This document shows, one piece after another, positions 39,265 through 49,754 of a stretch of DNA of 64,000 nucleotides. The first letter of the stretch is position 1. Each line of letters starts with the position of its first letter. The notes beneath the pieces are model-generated. The model saw only the letters and a program-made list of their open reading frames with translations, searched no databases and was not told where the DNA came from. The DNA lies in assembly GCA_024291935.2 (NCBI GenBank), contig CM044312.1:50536001-50600000 (forward strand), written 5' to 3'. This DNA comes from Okapia johnstoni. Its lineage: Eukaryota; Chordata; Mammalia; Artiodactyla; Giraffidae. A program made the translations under genes and the position numbers.

Positions 39265-39474
39265 TCAGTTGCTCAGTGGTGTCCAACTCTTTGAGACCCC
39301 ATGGAAGCCTGCCGGATTCCTCTATCCAGGGGATTTCCCAAGCAAGAATACTGGAGTGGGTTGCCATTTCCTTCTCCAGGAGGTTCTCCAGGGGATCTTT
39401 CTGACCCAGGGATCGAACCTACATCTCCTACATTGGCAGGCAGATTCTTTACTTCAGAGCCACCAGGGAAGTCC
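39262..39474 (-). mobile_element. Bov-tA SINE, antisense
   Basis: It runs from gctcagttgctcagtggtg to gccaccagggaagtcc, with a short duplication of the ctccagg segment. Confidence 0.95.
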
Positions 39475-39506
39475 TCATCACTGGGTAGCAGGGCTGAAAT
39501 TAATTG

Positions 39507-39650
39507 GTCCATCCATCCATCCATCCCTCCACTACTCTGTTCTACAAACATGTACCAAGCATAGTTTACACATCAAGCTTTGCACAGCTGTTGAGGTGAC
39601 CAGGCACATAGCTCCTGACCTCTAGGAGCTCACGCAAAGCCTCTCAGCCA
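39507..39650 (-). mobile_element. (CCAT)n run and L2 fragment, antisense
   Basis: Six CCAT-type units at 39507-39533 are followed by 'acaaacatgtaccaagcatag' and 'gctcctgacctctaggagctc', an antisense L2 start. Confidence 0.5.
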
Positions 39651-39699
39651 GATTGTGATGACCAGGGAGGCTCAATGAAGACCTGTTTATACTTTAATG

Positions 39700-39975
39700 A
39701 TGCATCAGAAACCAACTGCCTAAATTCAAACCCCCTAAATTCAAAATGCCCATGATTACCAGGTGATCATGGGCAAATTCTGTGACTTCTCTGTGCCTCG
39801 GTGTCCTCATCTATGAAAGAGGTAGATAATAGTGGCACCTACTTTAAAGTGTTGGTATGAAGATTAAAATGAGTTAATATTTATAAAATGCTCAGTACAG
39901 TGCTTAGCAACATAATCATTCCATGAGAGTTATTATTATTATTGTTGTCATCACTATTATTACTATTATCAATTC
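39700..39975 (+). mobile_element. MIR SINE ending in a TTA/ATT microsatellite
   Basis: 'gatcatgggcaaattctgtgac', 'tctctgtgcctcggtgtcc', 'aaaatgagttaatatttataaaatgctc' follow MIR. A (tta)n/(att)n run follows at 39929-39975. Confidence 0.85.
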
Positions 39976-40454
39976 TCAAGTAATCATGAAATGGATGAGG
40001 TGTTGGCTGTCTCTTGGGCAACAGGACCCACGATGCTCTTGAGTTCACTTTCAGCTCAATTGCCCAAGCCCAGTATAGGCTACTGGTGAGGCTAGAGCCC
40101 CAGCAAGGAGGCTGCCCCTAGCCCACCAGACACCAGAAAAGCTCCGCCTGGCACTCTCTAACTCTGGCCACATTCTGTTTCTGGGAGCAGAACCAAATGC
40201 CATCGTTGTATCCTGACAATGCAGCTGCGAGAAACAGACAGAGACCAGCCCTAAACGGGGCTGTTCTGTAGCCAAGGAGATGGGTTCAGTAGATTATATG
40301 CTATATCCATCCCATCTACACACTTCGCCTGCTGGGTAACCTCCAAGGAGCTGGAAGGGCAGATTCAAAGACACCAGGCCCCTCTGCAAAGTTTCCAGGG
40401 GCAGCAGATGAAGGAACAAGTGTCCCAGAGGTAAAGGACAAATGCCTCTGAATT
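39976..40454. other. Unique sequence
   Basis: About 480 bp with nothing recognised. Confidence 0.4.
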
Positions 40455-40645
40455 TAATTTTGCTTTTTGCCTTTCACCAGCTGGAGATCTTGGGCAAGTT
40501 CCCTAACCTCTTACAATCAGTGTGCCCTCATCTATATAATGGGGATTAAAAAAAAACTTCTCAAAATTAAATCATACCCTAACACAAGGTCCAGCAGAGC
40601 AGAGACACTCCAAATGTCTGTACTGAATGAAATCTGTATTGCATC
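40455..40645 (+). mobile_element. MIR SINE
   Basis: 'accagctggagatcttgggcaag', 'ccctaacctcttacaatc' and 'cctcatctatataatgggg' fit MIR. Confidence 0.8.
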
Positions 40646-41159
40646 TAGTATTAAATCAGCCCCTGCCTGTGAACCTGCTGATGCAAAACACAGAAGCCAG
40701 ACAATGACTCTCTCACCAACACCTCTTCACTTCTTGCCCATGAGAGCTGGGCCCCTGGCATGCGGCATGACAAGGATGACTGGGGTGCAGAGGGACAAGG
40801 GCAAGGGCATGCCCCTGGTGAATTCTCAGTTAACAAGCTTTGTGTGCCCAGCACACCCTGTGCCAGCCGAGGGAATTCAAGATTTCGGGGTCCCTGAGGA
40901 ATCATCATGAATTTTTTTAAAAAAATAGCCAGGCCAGTAAATGCAAGAGACTCAACTGAGGGACTGGCTCATACATGGACACTCCAGGAAACTCAGTGGG
41001 CAAGGCAGCCAACTCCCTGAAACTTTATTCTAGCCAAGCATGCAGCCTTCTGTGATTATTTTACTCAATCCAAAGATATCCTTCCTCATAGCCTCAAAAA
41101 AGAATTCTTCAAAAGGCTCAGCTCCTTCCTAGGGCAGCTCTTGCTCTCAAAAGGCCTGC
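40646..41159. other. Unique sequence
   Basis: About 510 bp with nothing recognised. A 147-codon plus-strand frame (40467-40910) runs from the MIR into this part and is not credible as a gene. Confidence 0.4.
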
Positions 41160-41300
41160 TAGACGCAAGTCACTGACCCTCCCAGAGCCTGAGTCCACTC
41201 ACCTTGTGAATTGAAAACAACTGTATCTACCTGTCAGAGAAACTATGGGATTGAAGGAGGTGACACAGTCATCGTGCCCAGCATGAAGGTCCTCAGCAGG
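41160..41300 (+). mobile_element. MIR SINE
   Basis: 'gcaagtcactgaccctcccagagcctgag' and 'actgtatctacctgtcagag' follow MIR. Confidence 0.65.
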
Positions 41301-41689
41301 TCCCCATCTCACTCCATAATTTGGATCTCAATGGATCATCACACAAGGTAGGCAATCAGCAAAAATTTATCAAAAAGGACATTTTTACAGTCCTGATTTT
41401 TAAACATTTCATATGGTGTGTGTTTCCCAACTCCCCAGACTCAGAAATGTCGCCAGCATTTTTATCCTGCCAAAAAGATTTGATAAACTGCTGTCCCGTA
41501 TTCTAAACAAGGAGGAAAACAGGGCTGGTAAAGGGCAGCAGTGAGAGCCCAGCTGGAGAACTCCCCACTCCAGGCTTCTCGTTCATTTTCTCCCCCTTCA
41601 TCAGCGCATCCTTGAATTCCTCCCATGCCCTGGCACAAGCAGGCATGATGGAACAAGTACTCCAAAGCTACAGGACAAATGTGGATGAG
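41301..41689. other. Unique sequence
   Basis: About 390 bp with nothing recognised. Confidence 0.4.
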
Positions 41690-41822
41690 TCTGCTCCAGA
41701 CAGGATACTGCCTCAGAGTCAGGACTAGTGCATCCAATTTTGGCTCCACCTCCTAGCAGCTGGGGGACCTTAGGCAAGTTTCCAAACCTCTATGTGTCCT
41801 CTTAGAGAAGACGAGACATTCC
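41690..41822 (+). mobile_element. MIR SINE, cut by a CHR SINE
   Basis: 'ctgcctcagagtcaggac', 'agctgggggaccttaggcaag' and 'ccaaacctctatgtgtcc' fit MIR. The CHR insertion lies just downstream. Confidence 0.65.
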
Positions 41823-41837
41823 TGGGACTTGAATCTT

Positions 41838-42036
41838 TTTTTTATGTGGATCATTTTTTAATGATCTTTATGGAATTTTTTAATCTTTATTGAATCTATC
41901 ACAATATTGCTTTGGCTTTATGTTCTGGTCTTTTGGCCGCAAAGTATGTGGGATCTTAGCTTCCCAAGCACAGATTGAGCTGTGTGCACTGCACTGGAAG
42001 ACGAAGTTTTATCCACTGGACTGCCAGAGAAGTTCC
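41838..42036 (-). mobile_element. CHR-type SINE, antisense
   Basis: It ends in ggactgccagagaagttcc and has 'gggatcttagcttcccaag'. Flanks ggacttgaatcttt / ggacttgagtcttt differ by one base. Confidence 0.92.
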
Positions 42037-42051
42037 AGGACTTGAGTCTTT

Positions 42052-42700
42052 ATATGACTTAAAATCTTATGGTTTCTCATTACACTGGGCTGAAGTTTTA
42101 AAATGCAAAACAAACACACAAGCAGAAATACTACTCTCCAGGAAGGATTTTACACATCCTCTCATCCATTCTCAGGGAAACACCATGTGCAAACATCGTC
42201 ATATTTCCACCCTGGGATATCACTACAGTAGCCGAAGTGGACCCAATTAATCTAGAGAAAGAGAACACCATCAACAGAGGCCACCTGTCCCCTCAACAAG
42301 CTCCTCCCGCCTCCAAGCAGAAGATGAGTCCGTGTATTCTGCCGGCTGACTTCTGCTCCACACATCTGTCCGAGTCACTGCATAAACAAATCCCCAGCGT
42401 GTCCTTTCCTTCACCCAGTCATGGATGAGCGCCCAGAAAGTCTCTGTCCCACCTAAACATTGGGCTGTTCCCCAAGAACTGTGATCAGACCCTGAGGACT
42501 GGGCCTAGCCAGTCTCCTGAGAGCTGCTACGTGGATCTTTCTGTGTCCAGGCTCACTGGTGATGGTCATCTCTCCAGAGGAGACTTCAGTGGTTAGGACT
42601 TTGGCTACAAGTTTCTGACCCCAAGCAGGAAGCCTGTGAACACCACAGTCAAGGTTACGGAGGGAGGCAACGATGGGAAGGGTGGTAACTGAGTTTAATA
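42052..42700. other. Unique sequence with local CpG retention
   Basis: About 650 bp with no repeat recognised. From 42230 to 42440 CpGs are clearly more frequent than around it, and one plus-strand frame is open from about 42120 to a TGA at 42426. The predicted peptide (with VDPINLEKENTINRGHL) is not recognised. An acceptor-like site is weak. Confidence 0.35.
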
Positions 42701-42823
42701 CGTGCTCAATTGCTCAATCATGTCCGACTCTTTGCGACTCCATGGACTGTAGCCCACCAGGCTCTTCCGTCCATGGAATTTTCCAGGCAAGAATACTGGA
42801 GTGGACCGCCATTTCCTACTCCA
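42701..42823 (-). mobile_element. Bov-tA/Bov-A SINE, 5'-truncated, antisense
   Basis: It runs from cgtgctcaattgctcaatc to gccatttcctactcca. A perfect 10-bp duplication, gagtttaata, stands at 42691-42700 and 42824-42833. Confidence 0.95.
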
Positions 42824-42859
42824 GAGTTTAATATAGTCCAACCGAAAGTAAATGAACTG

Positions 42860-43065
42860 TCCAGTCAGCAGTGGAGAGCTGGGGAAGACTGGCTCCACCC
42901 CTCAATAGCTACATGACCTTGGAAAAGTCTTGCAATCTTTCTGGGCCTCAATGTTCCCATGTGCAAAATAGGGATATGTAATTATCCCTACTTTTCAGGC
43001 CTGCTGTAAGCATCATGGGATGATGTACAAGAAAAAAATCTGGCACAGAGAAGGTCCCAGTGAAA
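42860..43065 (+). mobile_element. MIR SINE
   Basis: 'agctacatgaccttggaaaag', 'cttgcaatctttctgggcctc' and 'gtgcaaaatagggatatg' follow MIR. Confidence 0.85.
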
Positions 43066-44639
43066 CATGAGTCACTTTCCCCTTTAACCTTACACACCCC
43101 AGTCCTGTTTCATGGGTTGAGTGGCCAGTCTGTGGAGGGCACCAACTATGGACTGTTTTCTCTGTGGACAGAGCTCATCTTCCTCACCCGTGGGGGACTG
43201 AGAGAAGCTCAAAATTCCCACAACTGCACCATGAGTTCACTGTTGGGCCCTAAGATCAGAAGCCAGTAATTAAGTCAACTTTGATTTTTACACTGAACCT
43301 GCCAGTAAGTGTCCAATCATGTGACCAAAAAAAAAGGTGGAAATAAGAAAAGCTAGACAGATGTTTTGGTGTTTCATGTTCAGAAATCATTTCAATGTTT
43401 TGAAATCATTCATTCCTTTGGCATCAGTTCAATATCACTACTTTGTAGATTTTACGTTCAACATGCCACTGGTCTTAAAGGATTGTACTTAAGTGGGAAA
43501 AAGAAGAGCCCTGATGGACTAAAATTATCCTGAACCTTCCATTCTGAACACCAAAATACTTATAAAAACTAAGTTTTTATGTGTTGGAGGTACTGACCTC
43601 CAACATAGGAGTTTCACACCTGGGGCTACTCTGAGATTTTCAGATGTGCTACCTAGTGATAGGTGAGAAAACAGCTGCCAAAGACCAAGTAGAATTGCCC
43701 AATTTGCACATATAGATGGGAATACGTTTTTGGTTTTGTTTTGGGGAATACATTTTAAATATAAATTGGACTACATATACATAGGTGATAAGTTATGTGT
43801 CAAGGTATTTTTTGACATTCATTTGTTTTTCTGTAACCCCACCTCCACCTCATACCCAATTCCAAGCAAGTAACTAGGTGGCTAAGTCTGTGGTCCCATC
43901 TTGTCTTTTGTAAAATTCTAAACTGAATGAAAAAATGATGCTGATGGGTGAGTAGCTAGTCCAAGAGGATGGCACAGAGAGTGCTATGTAACTTTGAAGG
44001 TTTCGAAGCAGTAAAGGGAGACAATCCCCCAGATAGTAAGAGGTTCAGTCTAGGGATGGAGTCCCATGGGGAGTAGTGGTCCACACCCTGCCATGTGGCT
44101 GTGGGAGGACCTCACAGGGGTGACTGCAAGAGGCCCCTGGCACAGCAGCACCCCTGGCCAAAGTACCTGGTGTGTTGAATATGGCGAAGAATTAGCCAGT
44201 CAAGCCACTAATCAGGGTGGGACCTGCAGGGAACCAGGCATCTCCATGGTCCCCAGTGTGGACCAATGATGCTCTCGCTCCTAGGACCAGGGAAAGGGGG
44301 TCCCAATAATGACTCTTTGAACTTCTCACCAAACAACTGGGATAGGAGCTTTGGATAAAGCTCAAATTAACTTTTAGGGTGGTAATCTGTCTCGCACACC
44401 TATGTGTGTGTGTGTGAAAATGTCTACCCAAAGGCTCTCCTTGTCCCTTAAGGCCTCAATCCCCTCTTTTTTTTCCTGGATTCTTTAGTCCTCAGTCACA
44501 AACATCATTTCATTCAAGACTCTGTAAAATTATGTTTCTCGATTTTACCAGCTCTGAATTATGATTAAAGAATTAAGATGTCAAGTGGGATTCCCACTGC
44601 AGAGTCCAGCTTCCACTTTTCGATCAGGCATGGCTGGGA
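43066..44639. other. Unique sequence, the longest repeat-poor stretch
   Basis: About 1.6 kb with almost no repeat. It includes two adjacent perfect hairpins at 43562-43605 and a short (tg)7 near 44404. No convincing exon. Confidence 0.45.
43562..43605. repeat. Two adjacent perfect inverted repeats
   Basis: First: ataaaaact, a, agtttttat (43562-43580). Second: tgttggaggt, actg, acctccaaca (43582-43605). One base separates them. Confidence 0.95.
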
Positions 44640-44740
44640 GGATATCAGCATCATCTTGAAAGTTTTTTAAATGCACACCTATTCATTCCCACCACCCCAA
44701 TATTCTTAGTACCCCAGGTCTCAGGGGGCAGTGAAGGTGG
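44640..44740. mobile_element. MER5-type fragment
   Basis: 'catcatcttgaaagttttttaaatgcac' followed by 'accccaggtctcaggggg' resembles half of a MER5 element. Confidence 0.4.
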
Positions 44741-44759
44741 GAAAAGCATAATGTATTAC

Positions 44760-45910
44760 TTCTAACTATTGAGAAATTTTGCAAAAAGTTGCAATGATAA
44801 AAGGAACACCCACAAACACTTTACCCAGACTCACCTACTGTTAACATTTTACCTCATTAGCTTTCATCTCTTCTCTATCTCCTCCGCCCCTATCTCTCCA
44901 CATGCATAGTTCATACATACTTAATTTGCATATGGGTGTGGTTATAGCTATGAATATGTGTATAAATTTATTTTTATTACATACGTTATAGCCTTTTACT
45001 CCTAAATACTTAAAGATGTATTTCCTTAAAATAGGAGTAACAACAACACAGTTTTCACTGACAGTGCTTTTATCTAAGTAACCATCCATATTTCAATTTT
45101 TTCAGCTGACCTAATAACATCCTTAATGTCATTTCCCAGGCTTTCCAGGTGGCGCTAGTGGTCAAGAATCCATCTGCAGTACAGAAGACCTGAATTCTAT
45201 CCCTGGGTTGGGAAGATCCCCTAGAGGAAGGCATGGCAACCCAGGCATGGCAACCCACTCTAGTATTCTTGCCTAGAGAGTCAGAGGACCCTGGTGGGCT
45301 ATGGCCCATAGGGTCGCAAACAGTTGAACACATCTGAAACCTCATAGCACGCATGTCATTTCCCATCCATAACAGGACTGAGTCTTAGGTCAGGCATTGC
45401 ATTCAGCTGTCATACCTCCTTAGACTTCTTGAATCTGGAACATTTCCAATAGTCTTTGCTTATCTTTTACAACAATGTCATTTTTGAAGACTACAGCCCC
45501 GCCCAGGCACACTTGTTCTTGATTATAAGAGAATGTTCCTCCTTTTGCGTGTCTGACGTTTCCTTGTGATTCGACTGAGGTCTGCATTCTCAGCCAGAAC
45601 ATGGCATAGGTGTTTCCCTCACAGAGTCTCATAGCTGGAGGCAAATGATATCCATCTGTCTTTCAGAAGTCATTTTAATTTTGGTCACTTGATCAAAGGG
45701 GGTATCAGATATTTTTCTCAATATCTCTATTCTTTATTTCCGCCCTTGCAAGATGCTTTAGGATGATGCAGGTATCCTGCCCTTCATCAAAATCCCACTC
45801 AACCCCTAGATACATATCCACTGATGATTCTTGCCTGATCCAATCTTTGCTGTGATGTTTGTGAAATGGTGATTAAATGCTCCCACTTTCCAAAAAGGAG
45901 TCTCTAAGGT
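44760..45910 (-). mobile_element. Old interspersed repeat (probably L1M-type 3' region), antisense, split by Bov-tA
   Basis: 'tttactcctaaatacttaaag', 'ttcttgaatctggaacatttcc', 'attcttgcctgatccaatc' and 'gtgaaatggtgattaaatg' belong to a common old mammalian repeat. I believe it is an L1 3' region but am not certain. The Bov-tA copy at 45138-45352 interrupts it. Confidence 0.5.
45138..45352 (+). mobile_element. Bov-tA SINE with an internal 14-bp tandem duplication
   Basis: It runs from aggctttccaggtggcgctag to ctcatagcacgc. The segment ggcatggcaaccca occurs twice in a row (45230-45257). A perfect 12-bp target-site duplication, atgtcatttccc, stands at 45126-45137 and 45353-45364. Confidence 0.96.
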
Positions 45911-46039
45911 ACCACTATACTCCAGGAATTGGAACCACTAGGTAGAGAACCCCCAAAACACTAGGTTTTGAAGATTTAATGTGCAAATTACAGAGATCAT
46001 AAGAGATAACGTTTGAAAGGCCAGAAGCCAACATGGATC

Positions 46040-46255
46040 AAGCACCCACTATTTTCAAGTCCTTTATATACATCATTTCAATGACTCTATGAGGGAGGTG
46101 GTTTTATTCTTTCACGGTTAACACACTGAGGCTCAGAAGGATTGGCTAATATGCCTTGAGTCAACCAGCTCCCAAGTGACTATAGTGAGATTTTAATGGA
46201 GGTCCATCTGATTCAAAAGTCCATGCCTTTGACACACTACTACTTTCATGGCTAG
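46040..46255 (-). mobile_element. MIR SINE, antisense, near full length
   Basis: 'caagtcctttatatacatc', 'gactctatgagggaggtgg', 'taacacactgaggctcagaagg' and 'aaaagtccatgcctttgac' follow antisense MIR. Confidence 0.85.
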
Positions 46256-46397
46256 TATATGATTCATGATTCCCTCCAATATGGACCCAAGCTGTTAGAT
46301 CTTATCACATTGTGTCCACTGGGGTGGGAAACCTCAGGCAGGAACATTCCATGCCACCTGGGACTTTGGCTGGGTGAAGCCTGCATCCCTTATGGCA

Positions 46398-46649
46398 GAA
46401 CGTGAAGAAGAACTAAAGAGCCTCTTGATGAAAGTGAAAGAGGAAAGTGAAAAAGTTGGCTTAAAGCTCAACATTCAGAAAACTAAGATCATGGCATCCG
46501 GTCCCATCACTTCATGGCAGATAGATGGGGAAACAGTGGAAACAGTGTCAGACTTTATTTTTCTGGGCTCCAAAATCACTGCAGATGGTGACTGCAGCCA
46601 TGAAATTAAAAGACGCTTACTCCTTGGAAGGAAAGTTATAACCAACTAG
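46398..46649 (+). pseudogene. BovB ORF2 remnant, post-catalytic RT segment
   Basis: An open stretch carrying LMAEREEELKSLL, NIQKTKIMASG and CSHEIKRRLLLGRK, the part just after the YADD site. It ends at a TAG (accaactag) where the copy at 11180-12049 reads on. One missing C shifts the frame here. The catalytic residues are not in this copy. Confidence 0.9.
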
Positions 46650-46678
46650 ACAGCATATTAAAAATCAGAGACATTACT

Positions 46679-46999
46679 TTGCCAAAAAAGGTCCGTCTAG
46701 TCAAGGCTATGGTTTTTCCAGTGGTCATATATGGATGTGAGAGTTGGACTATAAAGAAAGCTGAGTGCCGAAGAATTGATGCTTTTGAACTGTGGTGTTG
46801 GAGAAGACTCTTGAGAGTCCCTTGGACAGCAAGGAGATCCAACCAGTCCATCCTAAAGGAGATCAGTCCTGGGTGTTCATTGGAAGGACTGATGTTGAAG
46901 CTGAAATTCCATTCCTTTGGCCACCTGATGCGAAGAGCTGACTCATTTGAAAAGACCCTGATGCTGGGAAAGATTGAGGGCAGGAGGAGAAGGGGATGA
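46679..46999 (+). pseudogene. BovB ORF2 remnant, thumb/connection segment
   Basis: A 106-codon open stretch in a different frame continues the same protein: KAMVFPVVIYGCESWTIKK, RIDAFELWCWRRLLRVPWT and [13 protein letters not shown]. It stops at TGA (46997-46999) in aggggatgacag. The frame change and stops make it dead. Confidence 0.9.
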
Positions 47000-47161
47000 C
47001 AGAGGATGAGATGGTTGGATGGCATCATCGACTCAATGGACATGGGTTAGGGTGGACTCTGGGAGTTGGTGATGGACAGGGAGGCCTGGCATGCTGCGGT
47101 TCATGGGGTCACAAAGAGTCAGACACGACTGAGGGACTGAACTGAACTGAAGCCTGCATCC

Positions 47162-47524
47162 AATGCTCAAGAAATGGATAATAAATGGCACCAGGAGTTA
47201 TTCAAATGGATCTATTGGATTCAGTGCCCACACTGATCTTGTCCTTTTTCCTAACTGTCCTAACACTGATGAACCAAAGTGTTCCATGCCTCACATTATC
47301 TGATCCTGCCTAGAAGTATTTTGAACTTTTCCCTCTCTTTTCAAGCAGGTTTTTCCAAAATGCCCAGATGCTGTTTTGTTCCTTCAGTCTCATACTACAA
47401 TGCCCCCTATTGTTCTTTCATCCAAATTACATTTCCCTTTGGAATCCAGGCTGACACTGCCAAGAAACAAGGGCAACAGTCCAGTTTGTAATGAAACTCA
47501 TTCAGATATAGAAAATTAAGAATA
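47162..47524. other. Unique sequence
   Basis: About 360 bp with nothing recognised. Confidence 0.4.
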
Positions 47525-47605
47525 GTAATAAATGCTGGACACCTGAAGCTAAAATAATGTTATGTTGATTACACCCCAATACAAATCTTTTGAGAAGAAA
47601 TATTT
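47525..47605 (+). mobile_element. Short L1 3'-end fragment
   Basis: 'gacacctgaagctaaaataatg' and 'gttgattacaccccaatac' resemble the last bases of L1 (tacacctgaaactaatataatg ... attatacctcaat). Confidence 0.5.
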
Positions 47606-47757
47606 TTTGAAAAGAGTATTAATGGGTTTAAGCTGTTAACAAGACAGAAAAGGTAGACCACTCAGAGAAGGCAAAATTAGCAAGAAAGAAGTAAAAGAGA
47701 ACAGAATTCATTTCACCGCACTTTGAGCTGCTTCACTATGCTTCAGCCCAGATACTG

Positions 47758-47758
<1 letters not shown>

Positions 47759-47800
<42 letters not shown>
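47759..47800. repeat. (TG)21 microsatellite
   Basis: An uninterrupted TG run joined directly to a Bov-tA copy that lacks its normal 3' part. Confidence 0.97.
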
Positions 47801-47801
<1 letters not shown>

Positions 47802-47958
47802 CCTGCCAGCCTCCTCTGTCTATGGAATTTTTCAGGCAACAATACTGGAGTGGGTAGCCATTCCCTTCTCCAGGGAATCTTTCCAATCCAGGGATTGAAT
47901 CTGGGTTTCCTGCATTGCAGGCAGATTCTTTACTGTGTGAGCCACCAGGGATGCCCCC
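47801..47958 (-). mobile_element. Bov-tA SINE, 3' part replaced by (TG)n, antisense
   Basis: It runs from gcctgccagcctcctctgtc to gagccaccagggatgccc. The usual 'gctcagtcgtgtccgac' section is absent and the TG run stands in its place. Confidence 0.92.
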
Positions 47959-48000
47959 ATTTACATTCTTACTAATGGACTATTGAGTAAATCTAGGCAG

Positions 48001-48390
48001 GGCACACACTGAAGCCCTCTCAAATGATGAGGTATGATGAAGTCAGCCCCATCCTTCAGCTCTAGGGGTGGTCACCTGATTTAAGCCTGGCCCATCAGTG
48101 AATCCAACAGTCCCCCAGACACAGCAACTCATTCAGGGATGAGCACATGATCCAATCCAGGCTAACAAACTATATAATGGGACTTAATGTGGCAATAAGG
48201 GGGAAGAAGATGGATGTTCTTTCTCTTTTGTCTTAAGGATAAGGTAACTAGCAGAGTTTTCCTCAGAGTGAACTCAACACATAGAAATGTAGAGTCAAGA
48301 GATGGAAAGTGAGACACAGAGACAAAATCTGAGGACATAATTTGAGTCACTGAATCCAGCTATGCCTAAAGCCAGGTTACTATTTGGTAT
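48001..48390 (+). mobile_element. Ancient interspersed repeat, family unresolved
   Basis: 'ccatccttcagctctagggg', 'gagcacatgatccaatccaggc', 'gaggacataatttgagtc' and 'ccagctatgcctaaagccagg' belong to a common old mammalian repeat that I cannot name with certainty (L1M 3' end or MaLR). Confidence 0.4.
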
Positions 48391-48453
48391 TTTTGACTCA
48401 ATGTGTAAGGTTTCCCACTGAAGTCAGTTGATTTGAGTCACTTACAACCAAAG

Positions 48454-48682
48454 GGGGGCTTCCTGGGTGGTACTAGTGGTAAAGAAATCGCCAGCCAATG
48501 CAGGAGATGTAAGAGATGCAAATTCAATCCCTGGGTCAGGAAGATTCCCTGGAGGAAGGCACAGCAACCGGTTCTGGTATTCTTGCCTGGAGAATCCGTG
48601 GACAGAGGAGCCTGGCAGGGTACACTCCATAGGGTCGCAAAGAGTCGGACATGACTGAAGTGACTCAGCACACATGCACACA
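48454..48682 (+). mobile_element. Bov-tA SINE
   Basis: It runs from ggggcttcctgggtggtac to gactcagcacacatgcacac. Flanks acaaccaaag / acaatcaaag differ by one base. Confidence 0.94.
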
Positions 48683-48734
48683 CAATCAAAGAAATCCTGA
48701 CTAACAGATGGATACACATCCAGATAACTGGGGT

Positions 48735-49060
48735 TAAAGGACTTCATCTAAGGGCAGAGGGAGAGCTGGGGTGTGTTCAGTTTGGGACATGCTGGGCGGA
48801 ATGTGTCTAGGGGACACTGAGGGTGGAGATGTCCAGTGGGCAGCAGGGAATGGGACTCAGGAGGTTGAAAGAGATCTTGGGGCTGGGCAGAGAGCTCTGG
48901 GAGTCTCTGGCACACAGCCTGGCATGGATGGAAACACTCAGCATGTGCGGTGAAAAGAAGATGGGCTGAGACCCAAACCAGGGGCACCACCATGTACGGA
49001 ATAAGGGAAAAAAGACGAGCCAGGTAGAAGGGGACATCCATCAGGCACTGCAGCCAGGGA
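48735..49060 (-). mobile_element. L2 LINE fragment, antisense
   Basis: 'gttcagtttgggacatgctg', 'ggtggagatgtccagtgggcagcagg' and 'gagaagatgggctgagacc'-like sequence follow the deep antisense L2 pattern. Confidence 0.65.
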
Positions 49061-49754
49061 AGGCTTCTGGGAGAAGAGGAAGCCAAAGGGACTTTTCCCC
49101 TCAAACTGCAGAAAAATCTCCCCTCCTCTCTCTCTGTTTCTGTATCTCTCTGTCTCTCTCCCCCTAACACCCCGGCAAATGACACTCCTGACCACCTGGA
49201 GTCTCCTCTCACAACCCTGGCAGGGAACGGATATAATGTCACAGTGGAGGAATCACTGCTTTTTCTCCTGGTCACTGCCTGCTTTCTCTACCACCAGGGG
49301 CCACCCACAAACAGCCTTCTCTTTAAGGAGCACTTGGTGCTTTACCAGCATTATTATTTTTAATCATCACAGCACTCCCAGGAATTCGGGGTTATTCCGC
49401 ACTTTACAGAAGTGGAAATAGAGGCTCAAGAGGCTCAGTGAGGATGACTGATGATGATGACCAGGGTGCACCCGTCAGTAGACAAAGAAGCAATGCTCTG
49501 GGGATGTGGCAGGCACAGCAGAGGGGGTTACAGGAGCTGGGGAAGCAGCAGGGTCCTGCGGTGCTGCCAACCCAGCCACACCAGAGCCCCAGCTGTGGAC
49601 ATTCTTTCCCAGACCCAGCCCTGAGCTACTGAGGGTTAAGACCTGACATCAGGAATTTAAGTTCAGTTCAGTACTGACGTTTCTGAAGGATTCATTCCTA
49701 CATTTCCCCAAAAGGCTTAGGAGACTGCCTTGCTGAGCATGGAGTGGATCAGGG
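49061..49754. other. CT-rich tract, diverged MIR and unique sequence
   Basis: A CT-rich run lies at 49115-49165. 49330-49450 ('tcacagcactcccaggaattc ... aagtggaaatagaggctc') is an antisense MIR. ccaccaggggccaccc near 49291 resembles a CTCF core. The rest is unassigned. Confidence 0.4.

Larger units (their letters stand above)
46389..47147 (+). mobile_element. BovB LINE, 5'-truncated, sense
   Basis: About 760 bp of BovB, from just after the catalytic reverse transcriptase motif (atggcagaacgtgaagaag) to the terminal actgaactgaac repeats. A perfect 14-bp duplication, tgaagcctgcatcc, flanks it at 46375-46388 and 47148-47161. It is opposite in direction to the copies at 10801 and 17472. Confidence 0.97.

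Noticed and set aside
40467..40910. A 147-codon plus-strand open frame
   Set aside because: It starts inside a MIR SINE and resembles no protein.
48748..49275. A 175-codon minus-strand open frame
   Set aside because: It reads through an L2 fragment and a CT-rich tract; low-complexity arginine/glutamate sequence comes from the tract.
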